64,000 bases of DNA from Paracentrotus lividus (lineage: Eukaryota; Echinodermata; Echinoidea; Camarodonta; Echinidae): NCBI GenBank assembly GCA_940671915.1, contig CALNVZ010003433.1, positions 25,430,391-25,494,390 of the forward strand. Reading direction: 5' to 3'. Each line of letters starts with the position of its first letter. The stretch's first letter is position 1. Shown one piece after another: positions 48,006 to 59,641 of this stretch. The position numbers and the translations under genes were made by a program. Below the pieces are notes generated by a model, which was not told where the DNA came from, did not search any database, and was given only the letters and a program-made list of their open reading frames with translations.

Positions 48006-48965
48006 ATGCTGCCTAAGAGTAAGAGTAAGACCAGCAAGAAGTCCTCGGCCCCGCCGAAGCGTGCTCCAGCGGATCGTCCGTTCGTCTCGGACAGTTGAAA
48101 TTCCTCCTCCAATCGTGGTCGTGCGAAAGACGAAGGCCTTCGACGGTCGCCTGTTTTTCTAAACGCCGGGCATGCTGGGACTGCGGCGGAGACAACGGCT
48201 GTATTGAACGGTGAGTTCGGGACAATGGGGGGTCCATGGCCAATAATTAATCCGCCGGTTAGCGGGGTTGACAATTTAATTTCCATGCCAGTCACTCCTC
48301 AACCTGCCTCCCTATCTGCTCCGGCTACAGGTTCTCCCCCTGGCTCCGGGAGCAGAATTTGCTACTACTATGCAGCCGCCTATGTTGAGCTGTGTATGCG
48401 ACGAGTTGGGTGGGGAGGTGCCTCTTTCCGTGAAGGAGAAAATTTGGAGGGGGGAATTTATTGAATTGGGGGTGTTGCTGAAGAAGGAGTTTCCTACCTC
48501 TGATAACTCCTCCTTTTAAACTTTCAGCCTCTGCGCGAGCGGTTCGTCAGTAATGTTACGTCCGCAGACTAGGCTACGATTATTTCCAGTATTGAGCAAT
48601 GGACCTCCGCGTTCTTGATATATGCTTCTATATATTTAGAGAAGCATTGTATGCGGTCGCGCGAATTACTCAAATATATTGACATCGTGCGCGCTATCGT
48701 GCGATTCGGGGGTTTTAATTGGAGGGCTTATGACACGCAATTTCGGTTACGTCAAGCTCGACACCCGAATCGTTCTTGGGCGGTGATCGACAACGAATTG
48801 TGGCTTACGGTAGCGTCGTCGCCCGGGCAAGCGTCGTTTCCATCTTTCTCGCGCCAGCCCTTTCGGCCTTTCGATCGATCAGCAAGGCGCGGGGGTGTCT
48901 CAACCACTAGCTCGGGCCAAGCTAATCGACAGGGATCTGTCAGAGGCTTCGGAGCCGGGGCTATA
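48006..48965 (+). pseudogene. Ngaro-like gag, broken
   Basis: ATG at 48006 opens a basic Ser/Lys/Pro-rich start (MLPKSKSKTSKKSSAPPKRA). A TGA near 48096 interrupts the frame, which then continues to about 48390. After a frame change come CDELGGEVPLSVKEKIWRGE and ELGVLLKKEF, then ELLKYIDIVRAIVRFGGFNW, YDTQFRLRQARHP and IDNELWL, a conserved carboxyl-side block of Ngaro gag by my recollection. The frame is cut by a repeat inserted after 48965; the sequence beyond (from about 49561) continues it for a Cys/His-containing stretch (CRTTCDHH). Confidence 0.75.
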
Positions 48966-49560
48966 ATGGCCTTAAAGGGATGCAGTAACATTGAATGATA
49001 TTCAAATCACATTTTATTCGATTTAGTTTATTTTACCAATATAATTATAAACACTTACATGTAGGTCAGTCTGGTATCTCTTCAAAATTGCAAGCTAATT
49101 GCTTGCTTTACCTTCGAGATATCAATGATTTCATACTCAAATTTTATAAACCAACCCCGGATGGTTTATAAAACCCTGTGCTTCTCCACATAGGGAATTG
49201 AAATGATTCATAAGGTATACACGTGTAATATAGTCAATTATACTGCATATTCTATGGGGGCCATCTTGGAAAATGGCCGCTTTTGTTATATTTCGCCACC
49301 AGAACATGCTTGTATCCTCAAAATAACCTCAGATTTGGATTCTCCACCCCCTAAAACCCCTATATTCCAGATTTTGAATATTTTAGGTATGTTAAAGTAA
49401 GGAAATAGAAACTCCAAGATGGCCACCGGCGGCCATTTTGGATTTTCGCGTATATCTTAAATTGCTCAATGCTGACAGAGCTCCAGCATGTGGATTGTTA
49501 AAATAGAAGGTCTCACCAGCCAAAATCAGTTTTTAAAAAAAACTATAACATTCCAATGCA
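48966..49560 (+). mobile_element. Repeat inserted in gag
   Basis: Begins TTAAAGGGATGCAGTAACAT and shares about 215 bp with 40768-40976. GGCC stands on both sides (48962-48965 and about 49567) and removal of one copy restores the gag reading frame, so I read GGCC as the target duplication. The second half (AAGATGGCC/GGCCATCTTGG words near 49260 and 49420) forms an imperfect inverted repeat. Confidence 0.65.
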
Positions 49561-49779
49561 CACTTAGGCCAAAAGTCAATTGGCTGACTGCCGGACTACC
49601 TGTGATCATCATCGATCTGCTTTGCATTTAATTCGGGGTCGTGTCGACGCGCCACCTGCCGATATGTACACCGATGTGGAAACTGCGCCTCCACGTCACA
49701 TGGTTCAAGCTCATGTACCGCGGCTCTATCGCTAGCGGCAAGCAAAAGCCTGGCTCCAACTCCAATTAACACTGATCGC

Positions 49780-51226
49780 ATGCTTTCGTTTCTTAACCGA
49801 TATCCTTCTCGCCAAAATGCTGCCTTGCTAATTTCAGGTTTTAAGGACGGCTTTCTCCTGGGTTTCACAGGGGAGCGTCGGCCTGTGTCGTCACATAATT
49901 TGAAATCTGCTAGCGACCATAAGGTGATCCTGCTTGCGAAAATTCAGAAGGAAATTAGCTTGGGTAGAATAGTAGGCTCTTTCCAGTCTCCTCCTTTTGT
50001 TAATTTTCGCTGCTCGCCTGTCGGTTTGGTTCCCAAGCGCAACCCGGGAGAATTTCGTCTCATTCATCATCTTTCCGCTCCTCATAGCTCATGGCGCATC
50101 GGTTAATGATTACATTGATTCTGAGCTATGTTCTGTTTCTTATACTTCATTCGATGAGGCGGTCGACCTCGTTGCCCGAATTGGAGAGGGTTCGCTGATG
50201 GGAAAAGCTGACATTAAGTCAGCGTTCAGGCTGCTTCCCGTACCCCTCCGATTTTGAGCTTCTTGGATTTTGTGTCGATGGCAAATTCTATTATGATAGG
50301 TGCTTGCCAATGGGTTGTTCTATTTCATGTGCCCATTTTGAACGCTTTAGTACTTTTCTTGAGTACTGTTGCCGTGGTATTGCTAAGACCGAGCGCATTT
50401 TGCATTACTTTAATAGACGATTTCTTCTTCGTGGGCGCTACACGAGAAGAGTGCGAATCGTCGATGCGGCATTTTATGGCTATGTGCGAAGTTTTTCGGA
50501 GTACCTATAGCCAGCGAAAAAACGGAGGGGCCCGTTCCCATTATTACGTTTTTAGGACTAGAAATCGACACGGCTGCGCTCCAAGTGAAGGTTCCATTGG
50601 CGAAAGTTGAAGCATTACAAGCGTTACTGGTTCGTTTTCTCGCCAGTGAGAAGATTACATTGCGCCAGTTACAATCTTTGATAGGTAGCCTCAAGTTTGT
50701 ATGCAAGGCCGTTGCACCAGGACGGGCTTTTCTGCGGCGACTCATCGACATGACGAAGGGGGTCCGTCACCCCAGCCACCGAATACGTTTGACGAAGGGG
50801 GCTAAGGCTGATCTGCATGCATGGGAGGCTTTCTTGCGAGGGTTTAATGGTACTGTCATGTTTTCTCATCCAGCATGGCTTACTAATAGTCATTTTCAGT
50901 TCTATTCTGACGCAGCTGGTAGCATTGGTTTTGGGATCGTCTTTCAGAGAAAGTGGGCACAGGGTAGGTGGCCTGTAGAGATTCTTGCGAAAAACTACTC
51001 GATAGCATTATTAGAATTCTTCCCGATAGTTTTAGGGGTCCGTTTGTGGGGGGCTCATCACTCGAATAAGAAGGTGATCTTCTGGTCAGATAATCAAACT
51101 GTAGTCCATGTTGTTAATTACCTCTTAATGTGTTCATATCATGAAGTTAGTAAGATCATTGGTGGTTATTTGCTTGCAGCACAATATTCTGTTCAAATCT
51201 CGCTATGTCTCAGGCTCGTGCAATGA
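49780..51226 (+). pseudogene. Ngaro-like reverse transcriptase and RNase H, broken
   Basis: RT begins with FLNRYPSRQNAALLISGF and KDGFLLGF, then SPVGLVPKRNPGEFRLIHHL, GASVNDYID, KADIKSAFRLLPV (motif A, catalytic Asp), CLPMGCSISCAHFERF (motif B) and LIDDFFFVG (motif C, in place of YLDD). After GLEIDTAALQVKVP comes the RNase H domain: FYSDAAGSIGFG (Asp), ALLEFFPIVLGVRLWG (Glu) and WSDNQTVVHVVN (Asp), so its catalytic set is kept. At least four frame changes occur between 50085 and 50600. RNase H itself (50585-51226) is open over 213 codons. The domains would copy element RNA and remove it from the hybrid. Confidence 0.9.
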
Positions 51227-51309
51227 AATTGCTGACTCCCTCTCTTGTTTTTAGATGGACAGGTTTCACCGGTTGGCATCGGACGCAGACCGGTTGGGCA
51301 GCGAACTTC

Positions 51310-52261
51310 CCGCCCATCTTTGGGAGAGCTTCTTGTAGAGAGAGAGAGCGCCTACTGACCGCTTCGCGAGCAGCAAATACTCACCAAACGTATAGGAAAG
51401 CCTTGGATGCATTTCAGCTGTTTAGGTCGCAATATCATTACAATTTAAGTATGGGTCTTGATGTCGAGCAGGTTGCTCAGTTTATTTCCTATCTCTCTTG
51501 GAATGGTTACGCAGGGGCGACTATAAGCATTTATATTTCAGGTATAGCATTTTGGATGCAAACATTGGGTTGGGCTGACGTCACTCGCTCTTTTATCGTT
51601 CGTCGCTTGGTAGATGGTTACAGGCGCAAGCATGCCCGTCGCGACACCAGGTGTCCTATTACACTGCCAATTCTGAAAGCTAATAATAAATGCATTGCCT
51701 TATGTATGCCAAAATGACTGCGAATTAGGTCTTTTTCGATCGGCCTTCCTCGTCGCTTTCTTTTGATTTCTGCGGGTGGGGGAGATCACAGCTAAATCGG
51801 TCACTGACCCCACTTCCCTAGACGAGGGAGACGTTCGAATTCGGGGCGAGAATCACAGTACGACAATACATTTAACCCTTCAGAGATCAAAAACAGACCA
51901 AACAGGTCGTGGGTGTCTCATTGTAATACCTTAAAATGGCATGATAAACTTGTGTCCAGTCCGCGCCATTTGCGCTTATTTAAATGTACGCAGTCAATCG
52001 CGAACTGCCTTATTTCGACACTTTGATTCCCTTCCACTAACAAGGCATCAATTCAATGCCATGTTAAAACGGGTTATTACTTTTGTCGGACTGCCAGTCG
52101 CTTTCTATTCCTCCCATTCCTTCCGGATTGGGGCGGCAACCTCTGCTGCTGTGGCGGGCGTACCTGATGTTTGCATCCAAAGCATGGGGCGATGGGTTTC
52201 TGATACTCATAGGAGTTACATTCGTACGGGCCCTATGACATGTTCCTCTACTAAACACTAG
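51310..52261 (+). pseudogene. Ngaro-like tyrosine recombinase, broken
   Basis: The N-terminal SAM-like core-binding part reads LLTASRAANTHQTYRKALDA, QVAQFISYLSWNGYAGATI and SIYISGIAFWMQTLGW. The catalytic part shows FLRVGEIT (first Arg, after an in-frame TGA), SHSFRIGAATSAAVAG (His-x-x-Arg), IQSMGRWVSD and HRSYIR (nucleophile Tyr). All key residues are thus present but the frame is broken between 51715 and 51940. The enzyme would insert the circular DNA copy. The stop is at 52259-52261. Confidence 0.9.
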
Positions 52262-53027
52262 TTAAGGGCAGTTCAAAAAGTAGGTCACTTCATCCTAGAA
52301 CAATGGGCTTCTATTTTATTTAAGTTCATGTGGTGGAGAGGTTTTATTAAGCTCGATTTGCATATTATTATTTAGCTATATAGGACTTCATTCAGTATGG
52401 TTTGTGCATGTTTATATTATGAAGGCCTCGGCCTATTGTTGCCAACAAGTGTTTTCCAGCCCGTGTTTGCTGCTCGTTTGTTTTGTTTATATCTCCCTCA
52501 AGGTAGTCTACCGGGGGCGGGAACATCACGTGATCAGCCCTACGTCACCAAGGAGTGTGTCCTTGCTCATGGCGGCGCGTGCCCGGGTTCCACATCACTG
52601 GTCAGCGAGAAGCGTTGTAAGTCTAGTTGAAGGCTGGGCCTCCTTGGCTCGCTTGGAATCGATTGGCCGGCCATCACCACGTGCCGGGATGATCGCATCT
52701 TCTCGTCGCCCGCTTCCCTGGATGACGAACAAGAGATACCTATTGTAACGTTAACACCGGTGATTGTAATAGTATTGGCTTACCTGGGCGCGTGCCTTCC
52801 AGGGGTGGCTTATTAATCCCCCTCAAGTTATCTCTGACCCATGCCTGTTGATATGCAGTTGGGTAATTATCCAGCTTTATTTACCTGCGGATTCCCCCTC
52901 TTAACCGTACATGACTTTTAAATCACGGTTCCCGCTTCTCCTCTTGTTCGCGGAACATTTTAATGTAATCGCTGACGTATGATAATATTAACTCGTCATT
53001 TATTTTCATGCGTATTTACGACTCATA
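52262..53027. other. 3' region of the Ngaro-like element and flank
   Basis: Noncoding. It likely holds the 3' repeats of the element (Ngaro elements keep short split repeats there), but I could not match them to the 5' side. Confidence 0.3.
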
Positions 53028-55445
53028 GGCCCGTATTCTGTTCCGGGGTTTAGAGTTGTGCTGTCGCACGAAAATAGTAAGGGTAATGAGACGAGAATGG
53101 CAACGACTAGATTGCACGCTTCCTATTGAAGCGTCAGTGAAGCGTGCGTCCTATCGTACGAAAGTAGATTCAGATGACGTCATTCGGGATCAATTATGTA
53201 CACACACATTCTAAAGAATTTAAACTAGGGGTATAGGTGGTTTAGAATTTGATATGGCTTTGCGAGCTTTATGTCGAGGAAGCTAATTTATCTATTTCTC
53301 GTTAACTTGAAGTTAAAGTTGTTAAAACTTGTTTAAGAATTGGTGCATTATAGAACTGTCCACAAACGATTAGATTAATTGCATGTTAATCATCAAAAAT
53401 GACATTTTCCGAAACGATTGAAGTGTTAGTTTGACCTGACATATTGTAGAGAGGACAACTGACGCTAAAACCACAAAAACTAATGGTGCCAGTCACTTGT
53501 CATTACACTGGAAAAACGGATTGGAACTAGTTTGAGACTAATTTGAGAATGGTAATGAATGTGGATTTGGAGTTTTTTTCTGTCGCCAACGTCTCAGAGA
53601 CGTCTCCGAGATATTCCCACGACCAAGCGCGGCGATTTCATGTCACGACGGGGAGGCGGGGGGGGGGCGTGGGGGACAGAAACACCCAAAAGTGAAAAAA
53701 TAATACACTCAAAATTCGTATACTCTCGCACAATATGCAGAAACTAATGAAAATGCTTGCGAGCGCGAAGCGCGAGCCGGAAATTTGCCTTATAATAACA
53801 TTTAGCATCTTATTGACATACATTTTACCTCTTTATTAGCTTCACAAGCTAACCACTACATAAAATTGTTCATTTTAAAAATCGAAGGGGGACGATCCCC
53901 CATAAAAAAAATCGAGGAGGAGGGGACACGTCCACCCCACCCCCCCCGGGATCGCCGCGAAATGCTCGCGACAGAAAAAAAAAATATATATAATTATATC
54001 GGAGACGTCCTGAGTATCCGATTCGCGGGGACAAAGTGAGATACCACCTTTATGATGGGAAAATAGAACATGTTACGAATGTGTGTGTTTTTTTCTGTCG
54101 TGGAGAACGCTCCTGATGATACATCAAACAATTATCGGAGACGTCTCCGAGGTTCGAGTCTCAGAGAACATCTCCGCGACGTCAGATACCACCTATACGT
54201 CCATAATTTCTACAGAGGAGAAAAACACCATTATCATTTCAACTGAGAATGTAAACTAATGTTTTCTTTCAAGACTACTGAATTATTAATGGCACTTGAC
54301 ATAAAATACGCCCACTCGATTCCTTTTTGCATATACATGTTGTATTAGTGTGTTGCTATTGAGACAGAAACGGTTTGTCAGTCATAGCAACAAATAGTTA
54401 TGCAATGGATCAAAATACAACGAGTAGTTCATTCAAGGCAATTGGTTCCGCCCCTGAATCTGAAACCTTTGTCCGTTGTCATTGTGCTATGTCAGCCATA
54501 ACCTGGAACCGCTAAGGCTTCTCAAAGAAAAGATAATCCGTGCTTTGATAATATACCTCGTTAGCATGATTACATTTTCATCACAATAAAGAATTTCCTG
54601 CTCCATTTCAAATATAGCGGCATGCATACAAATACAACATGTACAAAAATACAACACAAACAAAAATGGAAACAAATTCCACCATTCTTCAAAGGTCCAT
54701 ATTATTTATAATTATTATAGATGTAGGGATTCGAGGCCGAATGGATATGTTAATGAACATTGACGTTTTATTGTTTATGTGTATGGCTCTGTAAAGATTG
54801 AATAGTTAAATAGTGGAAAATTTATATTTACCTCCTTCCCATTATTACAACTTTGCCCCTCCCAAATAAGAAAAAAAAACAAAAAAACAAAATAGTAATA
54901 AGAAAAAATTGAAATATCGCATGCACCTAACGTAAGACTTTGCGCACATGCATAGGCGTCGATATCAGAATCAAATTCAACGTTTCATTGCTTTTGGCCA
55001 ATATGGGCACTTCACATATTGTGAAAGAAAAAATTCGTGGAGCTATTAGGAGATTAATTCAAAAGAATAAAACTCCCTTTCCACCTCCCTGGTTAACAAT
55101 TAAATTGTTCCCATCCCAGGCCACTGAATTGTTAATGAATGGGACAGTGATATTTGAAAATGCATGACAATTAAGCGACAATGCACAACACTCGGCAGTC
55201 AAAGGATAAAGCGGCTACAAACATCATTATTGGCGTCATTATTTCAATGGATTTCCGGTTTATCTAGTGCATTTCAGTGCACTAGAAACTCCACTGTACG
55301 GAAGTTGTACGCGTATCGAGGTTAAATCGTCCGAGGAGAGGTTTATTTCAGACTCCCTGCGGACGTTTTTTTCTCGTACGGTGCTATTGTTCGATTCTAT
55401 TGTCAATTGCCGTACAACTCTAAAACCCGTAACAGAATACGGGCC
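53028..55445. mobile_element. 2.4 kb TIR element with GGCCCGTATTCTGTT termini
   Basis: Left end GGCCCGTATTCTGTTCCGGG, right end inverted GGCCCGTATTCTGTTACGGG, both continuing to TTTAGAGTTGT, so the TIR is about 35 bp. ATA flanks both (53025-53027, 55446-55448). Inside are two clusters of GGAGACGTCTCCGAG at 53590-53612 and 54137-54180, and no recognisable transposase; an open frame at 54940-55167 is unassigned. Probably non-autonomous; superfamily unknown. Confidence 0.75.
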
Positions 55446-55561
55446 ATAATGTGTTGTGGCGGCAGCATGACTCGGTGCCCGATCCAAGCTGTTTGGCGGG
55501 AATTCTTCTTTGGCCACATCACTTTATGATTCTTTACCTTTATTCAGTCATTTAAAGTATA

Positions 55562-56533
55562 GGGTAGATGTAGGGAATACCGGACAGTAGGGAATATCGG
55601 ACGGTCACCACATGTCCAGCCCTAGCTGCCAACATAAGATCAACTGAGTTGAAATACCGGCATCTATTGGTCAGGTGGTCCGTCTGGGAAGGTTGAATGC
55701 TGTATTCGACAACAACAAGTGAGAAATCTCCGAGAAAACTACCAAAATCTGTCAAGGTAGGAAAATTTGCAGCCTGAAAAATGGCCTGATGTAAAAATTG
55801 ACATTTTAGAGAATGTGATGGTATAAAAATAGAATTGGGGCATGACCTCTATTTCATGCATTATGGACATGTGTGGAGGGTGGGCCAAACGTGTATGGAG
55901 TGTTTGCACTGTACAAAGCCTGTGTATTGGGGTGGCAGTGTGTTGAAAAGTGCTAGTCAGTCATTTTTTTGTGTAGGAAATACCGGACACCACATGGACG
56001 GTTGTTTGTTTTACTTCCGTGTTGAGTTGCTAAGCATGTAGATCAAATAGTAAGTGTATTATATTTATTCATTAAATTGTTTGACAATTTTGAAATGTCT
56101 ATTTCTCTTTATTATTATTGTGATATGTCATGATCTACATGAGATATAAAGTTATTCTGAGTGTTTTGAAAATTTGTAGTAAAATGCATATAATCTTCTA
56201 AAATGAATAATGTTATAAAAAATCAATACAAACATGTTAAGTTGATGGTTTACCTTCAAATCAGTGCTTCCAGACAGATCTTTATCCCAAAAAAAGGGTA
56301 AAAACATACTGTCCGGTATTTCCTACACTGTAGGGAATGCCGGACAATTTACGATGACGTCATTATTTGCATATAACTGCCTCAACAAATATTTGATTAC
56401 CTCAATTTTTTTTGGAAAATAAAGTTGAATGATGTAGCTAAGCAATGAGAATCTTTTTCTTTTGTGATTTTATTGTTTTCATGTGCTAATTAAGCAAATG
56501 AGCTTAAGTGGCCGGTATTCCCTACATCTACCC
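55562..56533. mobile_element. TA-flanked TIR element E2 with iterated GGGAATACCGGAC word
   Basis: Both ends read GGGTAGATGTAGGGAATACC (right end inverted), flanked by TA (55560-55561, 56534-56535). The word GTAGGGAATACCGGAC recurs just inside the left end twice, at about 55973, as a near-perfect hairpin at 56311-56345, and at the right end. No coding. The same design as E1 and E3, with a different word. Confidence 0.8.
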
Positions 56534-56535
56534 TA

Positions 56536-57172
56536 ATGGTATCTTATAGGCTTCCTGAGATTTTATTATTTTGGACCTAATCAGTTTGGCGCATTTTTCT
56601 CTCAGTCTCACAATTGGTTGATGTTAGATGTTACCAGTTTACAGCTAATTTCCCTACAAATATCCTGTTGATTGATGGAATGTAGATCTAGGATAAGTTA
56701 TCAAGGTAAGAAATCATAAATTGAATAGTTGTATCCCATGTTAAGTAAAAACAAATAAGAAATAAATGATCCATCTATCGCTGAATCTCACACATGTGTG
56801 TTGCATGTGCCCACATATAGTTTTTTATGTGGGTGTTTCTAACATGTTGCAGCATGCAACATCGATGCGGCTGGCCAATATATTACTTATTAATATGGTT
56901 TTGTAGTTTGTACATGAATTAATTCGTGTGTGTCTCTGAATATATTATGATTTTACAAAGTGTTACTTTGAACAGTTCAAATAATAACATCAAGTAAATA
57001 TTGCAATTTGTGAAAATCGAACAGTTTTTTCTTACTGATTTGATTTTTTTGTAGAACATTTCTCTGTTTCTCCTCTCTCAGTTGATGAGTTGAGCTAACA
57101 AGAGGCCAAGCTCAACATGATAATCAGAAAAATCAGAGATACTTGTATTCAATTTTAACGAAAAGAAATGTT
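56536..57172. other. Sequence with splice-like signals
   Basis: Acceptor-like TTTTTCTCTCAG before 56606 and TCTCCTCTCTCAG before 57081, and donor-like GTAAGAAAT after 56704. All frames between contain stops. These might be untranslated exons of a + strand gene ending near 62.6 kb. Confidence 0.2.
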
Positions 57173-57326
57173 CAGTGGCGGATCCAGGATTTCAGGATGG
57201 GGAGGGGGGGGGCACCGGCAAAATTTTCAAATTTTAACAAAATACTAGTACGGTCAATGAGTGGTTATCAAATTATAAATTATAGGGGGCGCGCGTCCCC
57301 TGCGCCCCCGCCTAAATCTGCCACTG
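57173..57326 (+). mobile_element. CAGTGGCGGATCC MITE, copy 2
   Basis: CAGTGGCGGATCCAGGATTT to the inverse end GCCACTG, with AATGTT directly repeated on both sides (57167-57172, 57327-57332). It carries the same GGGGGCGCGCGTCCCCTGCG sequence as the other copies. Confidence 0.88.
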
Positions 57327-57384
57327 AATGTTTGATTGGTTTTGCTGGCACGCGTCATTCAATTTTGAATATTTAGATTCTACG

Positions 57385-57760
57385 CCAGTGCGGTGGTCAC
57401 AGCAGGTTGTATGTGCAACGTGCAACTGTCTACGACGGATTTCTTAGAGTTAGAATTCTAGTTTCTTTTCAGATACACAAATTGCAGGTACGACATGCAG
57501 GAGGTTAAATTACAAATTGGCCCACGACAGCTATAGGCCTATGCAAGGCAGATGTGTTATACGGTGGTCACAACAAGACGTAGGCTACGGGACACCTGCA
57601 TGCTGTTATTAACATCACACGCATGGCATGCATGTTGCAATTTTTCTTGCATGTAGACGTTGTGGGCCAATTTCTGTGATTCCCAAATTTTCTGTTGTAA
57701 AGGTATTGTAAAAACTTCCTATGTGTCGTACCTCCAACCTACCTGCAGGTACGTGTGATG
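57385..57760. mobile_element. Remnants of the TGCGGCGGTCACAAC MITE
   Basis: Two direct pieces start GTGCGGTGGTCACAGCA (57390) and ACGGTGGTCACAACAAGACG (57560). They match respectively the left end and the inverted right end of the intact MITE at 61017-61266. Interrupted and rearranged. Confidence 0.5.
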
Positions 57761-57952
57761 CAGAATTTTTCTACGAAATCTGTCAGAGAGAGTTACATGC
57801 TGTACTTTTATATTCTTTTCTATTATACTTTTTTGAAAATAAATGAAAAGTACATGTAATCTGAAAACATTTTCTTTTTCCTGGTTATTTTGGGATTTTT
57901 TTTCTTCTTCAGGTATTGTAATTATTAGTTGATAAGCTTTTTTTTTGTGTGT

Positions 57953-58430
57953 ATAATTACATCATTTTAATTAATTCATATTCGGACATTTATACAGAAT
58001 TGACTGCTCTGTCCTGCATCCAAAATCGAGATTGGCTCACATTTACTTCATCGAAGCCTGCAGCTGTACTAAAACAACAAGTGTTTCCTGAGACAGAGGT
58101 AAGGAAATTATCAATGTAGGCACATAACAGGTAAATAATTAATATGGGTAACATCCACACCCCCTTGTACTTATACTTGTTTGCATGTTTACGTCAGCCA
58201 CCTGTGAGTTTTATATGGTTTTTCTTTTAAAATAAATTATAAATATTTTTTTTTTTCAATATGGGGTTTTAGAAAATAAAGAGAACAGTATGTGTGCTAA
58301 GAATCATCATTTATCTTTTCCATATAAAAATAAGAATCTGGTACAGAAGATATCTTACTCTTTGAGGTGTACAGAAAACTGTTAATTGATGTAGGGCTAA
58401 TAATATATTTGTAGGAATCACACTATTTTG
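57953..58430 (+). repeat. Tandem duplication, unit 1 (uninterrupted)
   Basis: From TATAATTACATCATTTTAAT to AATCACACTATTTTGTTT. Unit 2 (58431-62360) is the same sequence in the same order but carries three insertions. Unit 1 therefore shows all three empty sites: CAGCTGTACTA, ATAACAGGTAAA and CAATATGGGGTT. Confidence 0.9.
57998..58098 (+). CDS. Possible internal exon (low confidence)
   Basis: Acceptor TTTATACAG, 101 bases, donor GTAAGG. One frame is open throughout (33 codons, starting LTALSCIQNRDWL and ending KQQVFPETE). The duplicated copy has a 2-base insertion in this frame and is split by element E3. Its phase does not fit the terminal exon at 62436. No family recognised. It may be a UTR exon or chance. 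Confidence 0.25.
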
Positions 58431-58543
58431 TTTATAATTACATCATTTTAATTAATTCATATTTGTACAGAATTGACTGCTCTATCGTGCATCCAAAATC
58501 GAGAGCGGCTCATTTATTCACTTCATCGAAGCCTGCAGCTGTA

Positions 58544-59403
58544 GGGGAGACCGGGTATGGAAGTCACACGGGTCAGTTGTGACAGTTCTCAGTGTGCTAA
58601 GATGGAACAAGAGAGGATGTGCTAACTGGCATCTATATACAGCCTATACATAGCTGTGATGAACTGCCGGTCGTGAGGTTTCTCCTTTGTTTTATTAAAA
58701 AGTAAATCAACAAAAACCATTTTTCTACAGTTCAAAGTAAATTTTTGACAAAAATTGAAATTTGTAATAGCTCTTACAACTGAAGGCACATGATGATAGT
58801 CTGGTATTGCAAATATAGTACATGTATGTCACTAATATACCCCCTAGCCATGCCCTGTGATTCTGCCTAATGACAGTGCTACAGTTGATTTCTGTGTGTA
58901 AAATCACCCATGGGGTAGGTTGTTACGACAACCTACCCCAAGTTGATGTAACAACTTACCCCAATTACATTACATATGTAAAATTACATTTTGTCTCAAA
59001 TTTCAGGTGTTAATATTTTTATTTTTCTATTATTACTTTTGTCTGTTCTAGAGCTCTACTTGATCTACTGTTAACGATGTCAAGAAACTGGAAAGTTGAA
59101 ATTAAAGTATGGTATAAGAGATTTACACATCGTCAACTTACCCCGTATGTTTACATATTGTAACAATTGACCCGTATGGTGTAACAACCTACCCCGTAAA
59201 TGGGGTAGGTTGTTACCAAAAAAAATTTCTTCACTAATTAAGCTGTAGTTAATTAGTGTTTACATGTTTTCAAGTTTTATATGCCTCAGGTTTTAGCCAA
59301 CATGATAGGCTAACTACAGACCCAATATGGAGTGCTTGAGTTCTTTCATTAGAATTATCTGGCCCAAAATGTGAATTTTGTAACGTCCATACCCGGTCTC
59401 CCC
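58544..59403. mobile_element. TA-flanked TIR element E3 with iterated GGGGTAGGTTGTTAC word
   Basis: The ends read GGGGAGACCGGGTATGGA (right inverted), flanked by TA (58542-58543, 59404-59405). The empty paralogous site in unit 1 has one TA, which proves the 2-bp duplication. The word GGGGTAGGTTGTTAC forms two hairpins: 58911-58940 (13-bp arms, TACG loop) and 59181-59216 (15-bp arms). Further variants such as CAACTTACCCC at about 58951 and 59137 also occur in E1. No coding; 860 bp. Confidence 0.9.
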
Positions 59404-59505
59404 TACTATAACAACATGTGATTCCTGAGACAGAGGTAAGGAAATGATCAATGAGTTGAGAAACAGTTGAATGATTGTGTACATGTAATCATGGTACATA
59501 ACAGG

Positions 59506-59641
59506 CAGTGGCGGATCCAGGCGGGGGTGCAGGGGACGCGCCCCCTATAATTTGAAAACCTATCATTTACCGTACATGTTAAAATCCGAAGATGCCGCCC
59601 CCCCCCCCTCCCCCTATCCTGAAGTCCTGGATCCGCCACTG
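59506..59641 (-). mobile_element. CAGTGGCGGATCC MITE, copy 3
   Basis: CAGTGGCGGATCCAGGCGGG to the inverse end, in opposite orientation to copies 1 and 2 as judged by the GGGGACGCGCCCCCT side. The empty site in unit 1 (ATAACAGGTAAA) indicates that CAGG, or CAG, was duplicated on insertion. Confidence 0.88.

Larger units (their letters stand above)
48006..52261 (+). mobile_element. Ngaro-like (DIRS-order) tyrosine-recombinase retrotransposon, decayed
   Basis: Gene order gag, reverse transcriptase, RNase H, tyrosine recombinase on one strand, no integrase and no aspartic protease. This is the layout of DIRS-order elements. No methyltransferase domain shows between RNase H and recombinase, and the linker reads NEIADSLSRFQ...FHRLA, which points to Ngaro rather than DIRS1. 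Family knowledge: such elements integrate as circles through the recombinase and use split direct or inverted repeats, not LTRs. Boundaries given are those of the coding part; the terminal repeats were not found. Confidence 0.85.

Noticed and set aside
49203..49400. Open frame in the repeat within gag
   Set aside because: It lies inside inserted noncoding repeat sequence and has no family resemblance.
54940..55167. 75-codon open frame inside the 53028-55445 element
   Set aside because: No recognisable transposase motif; noted only as unexplained.
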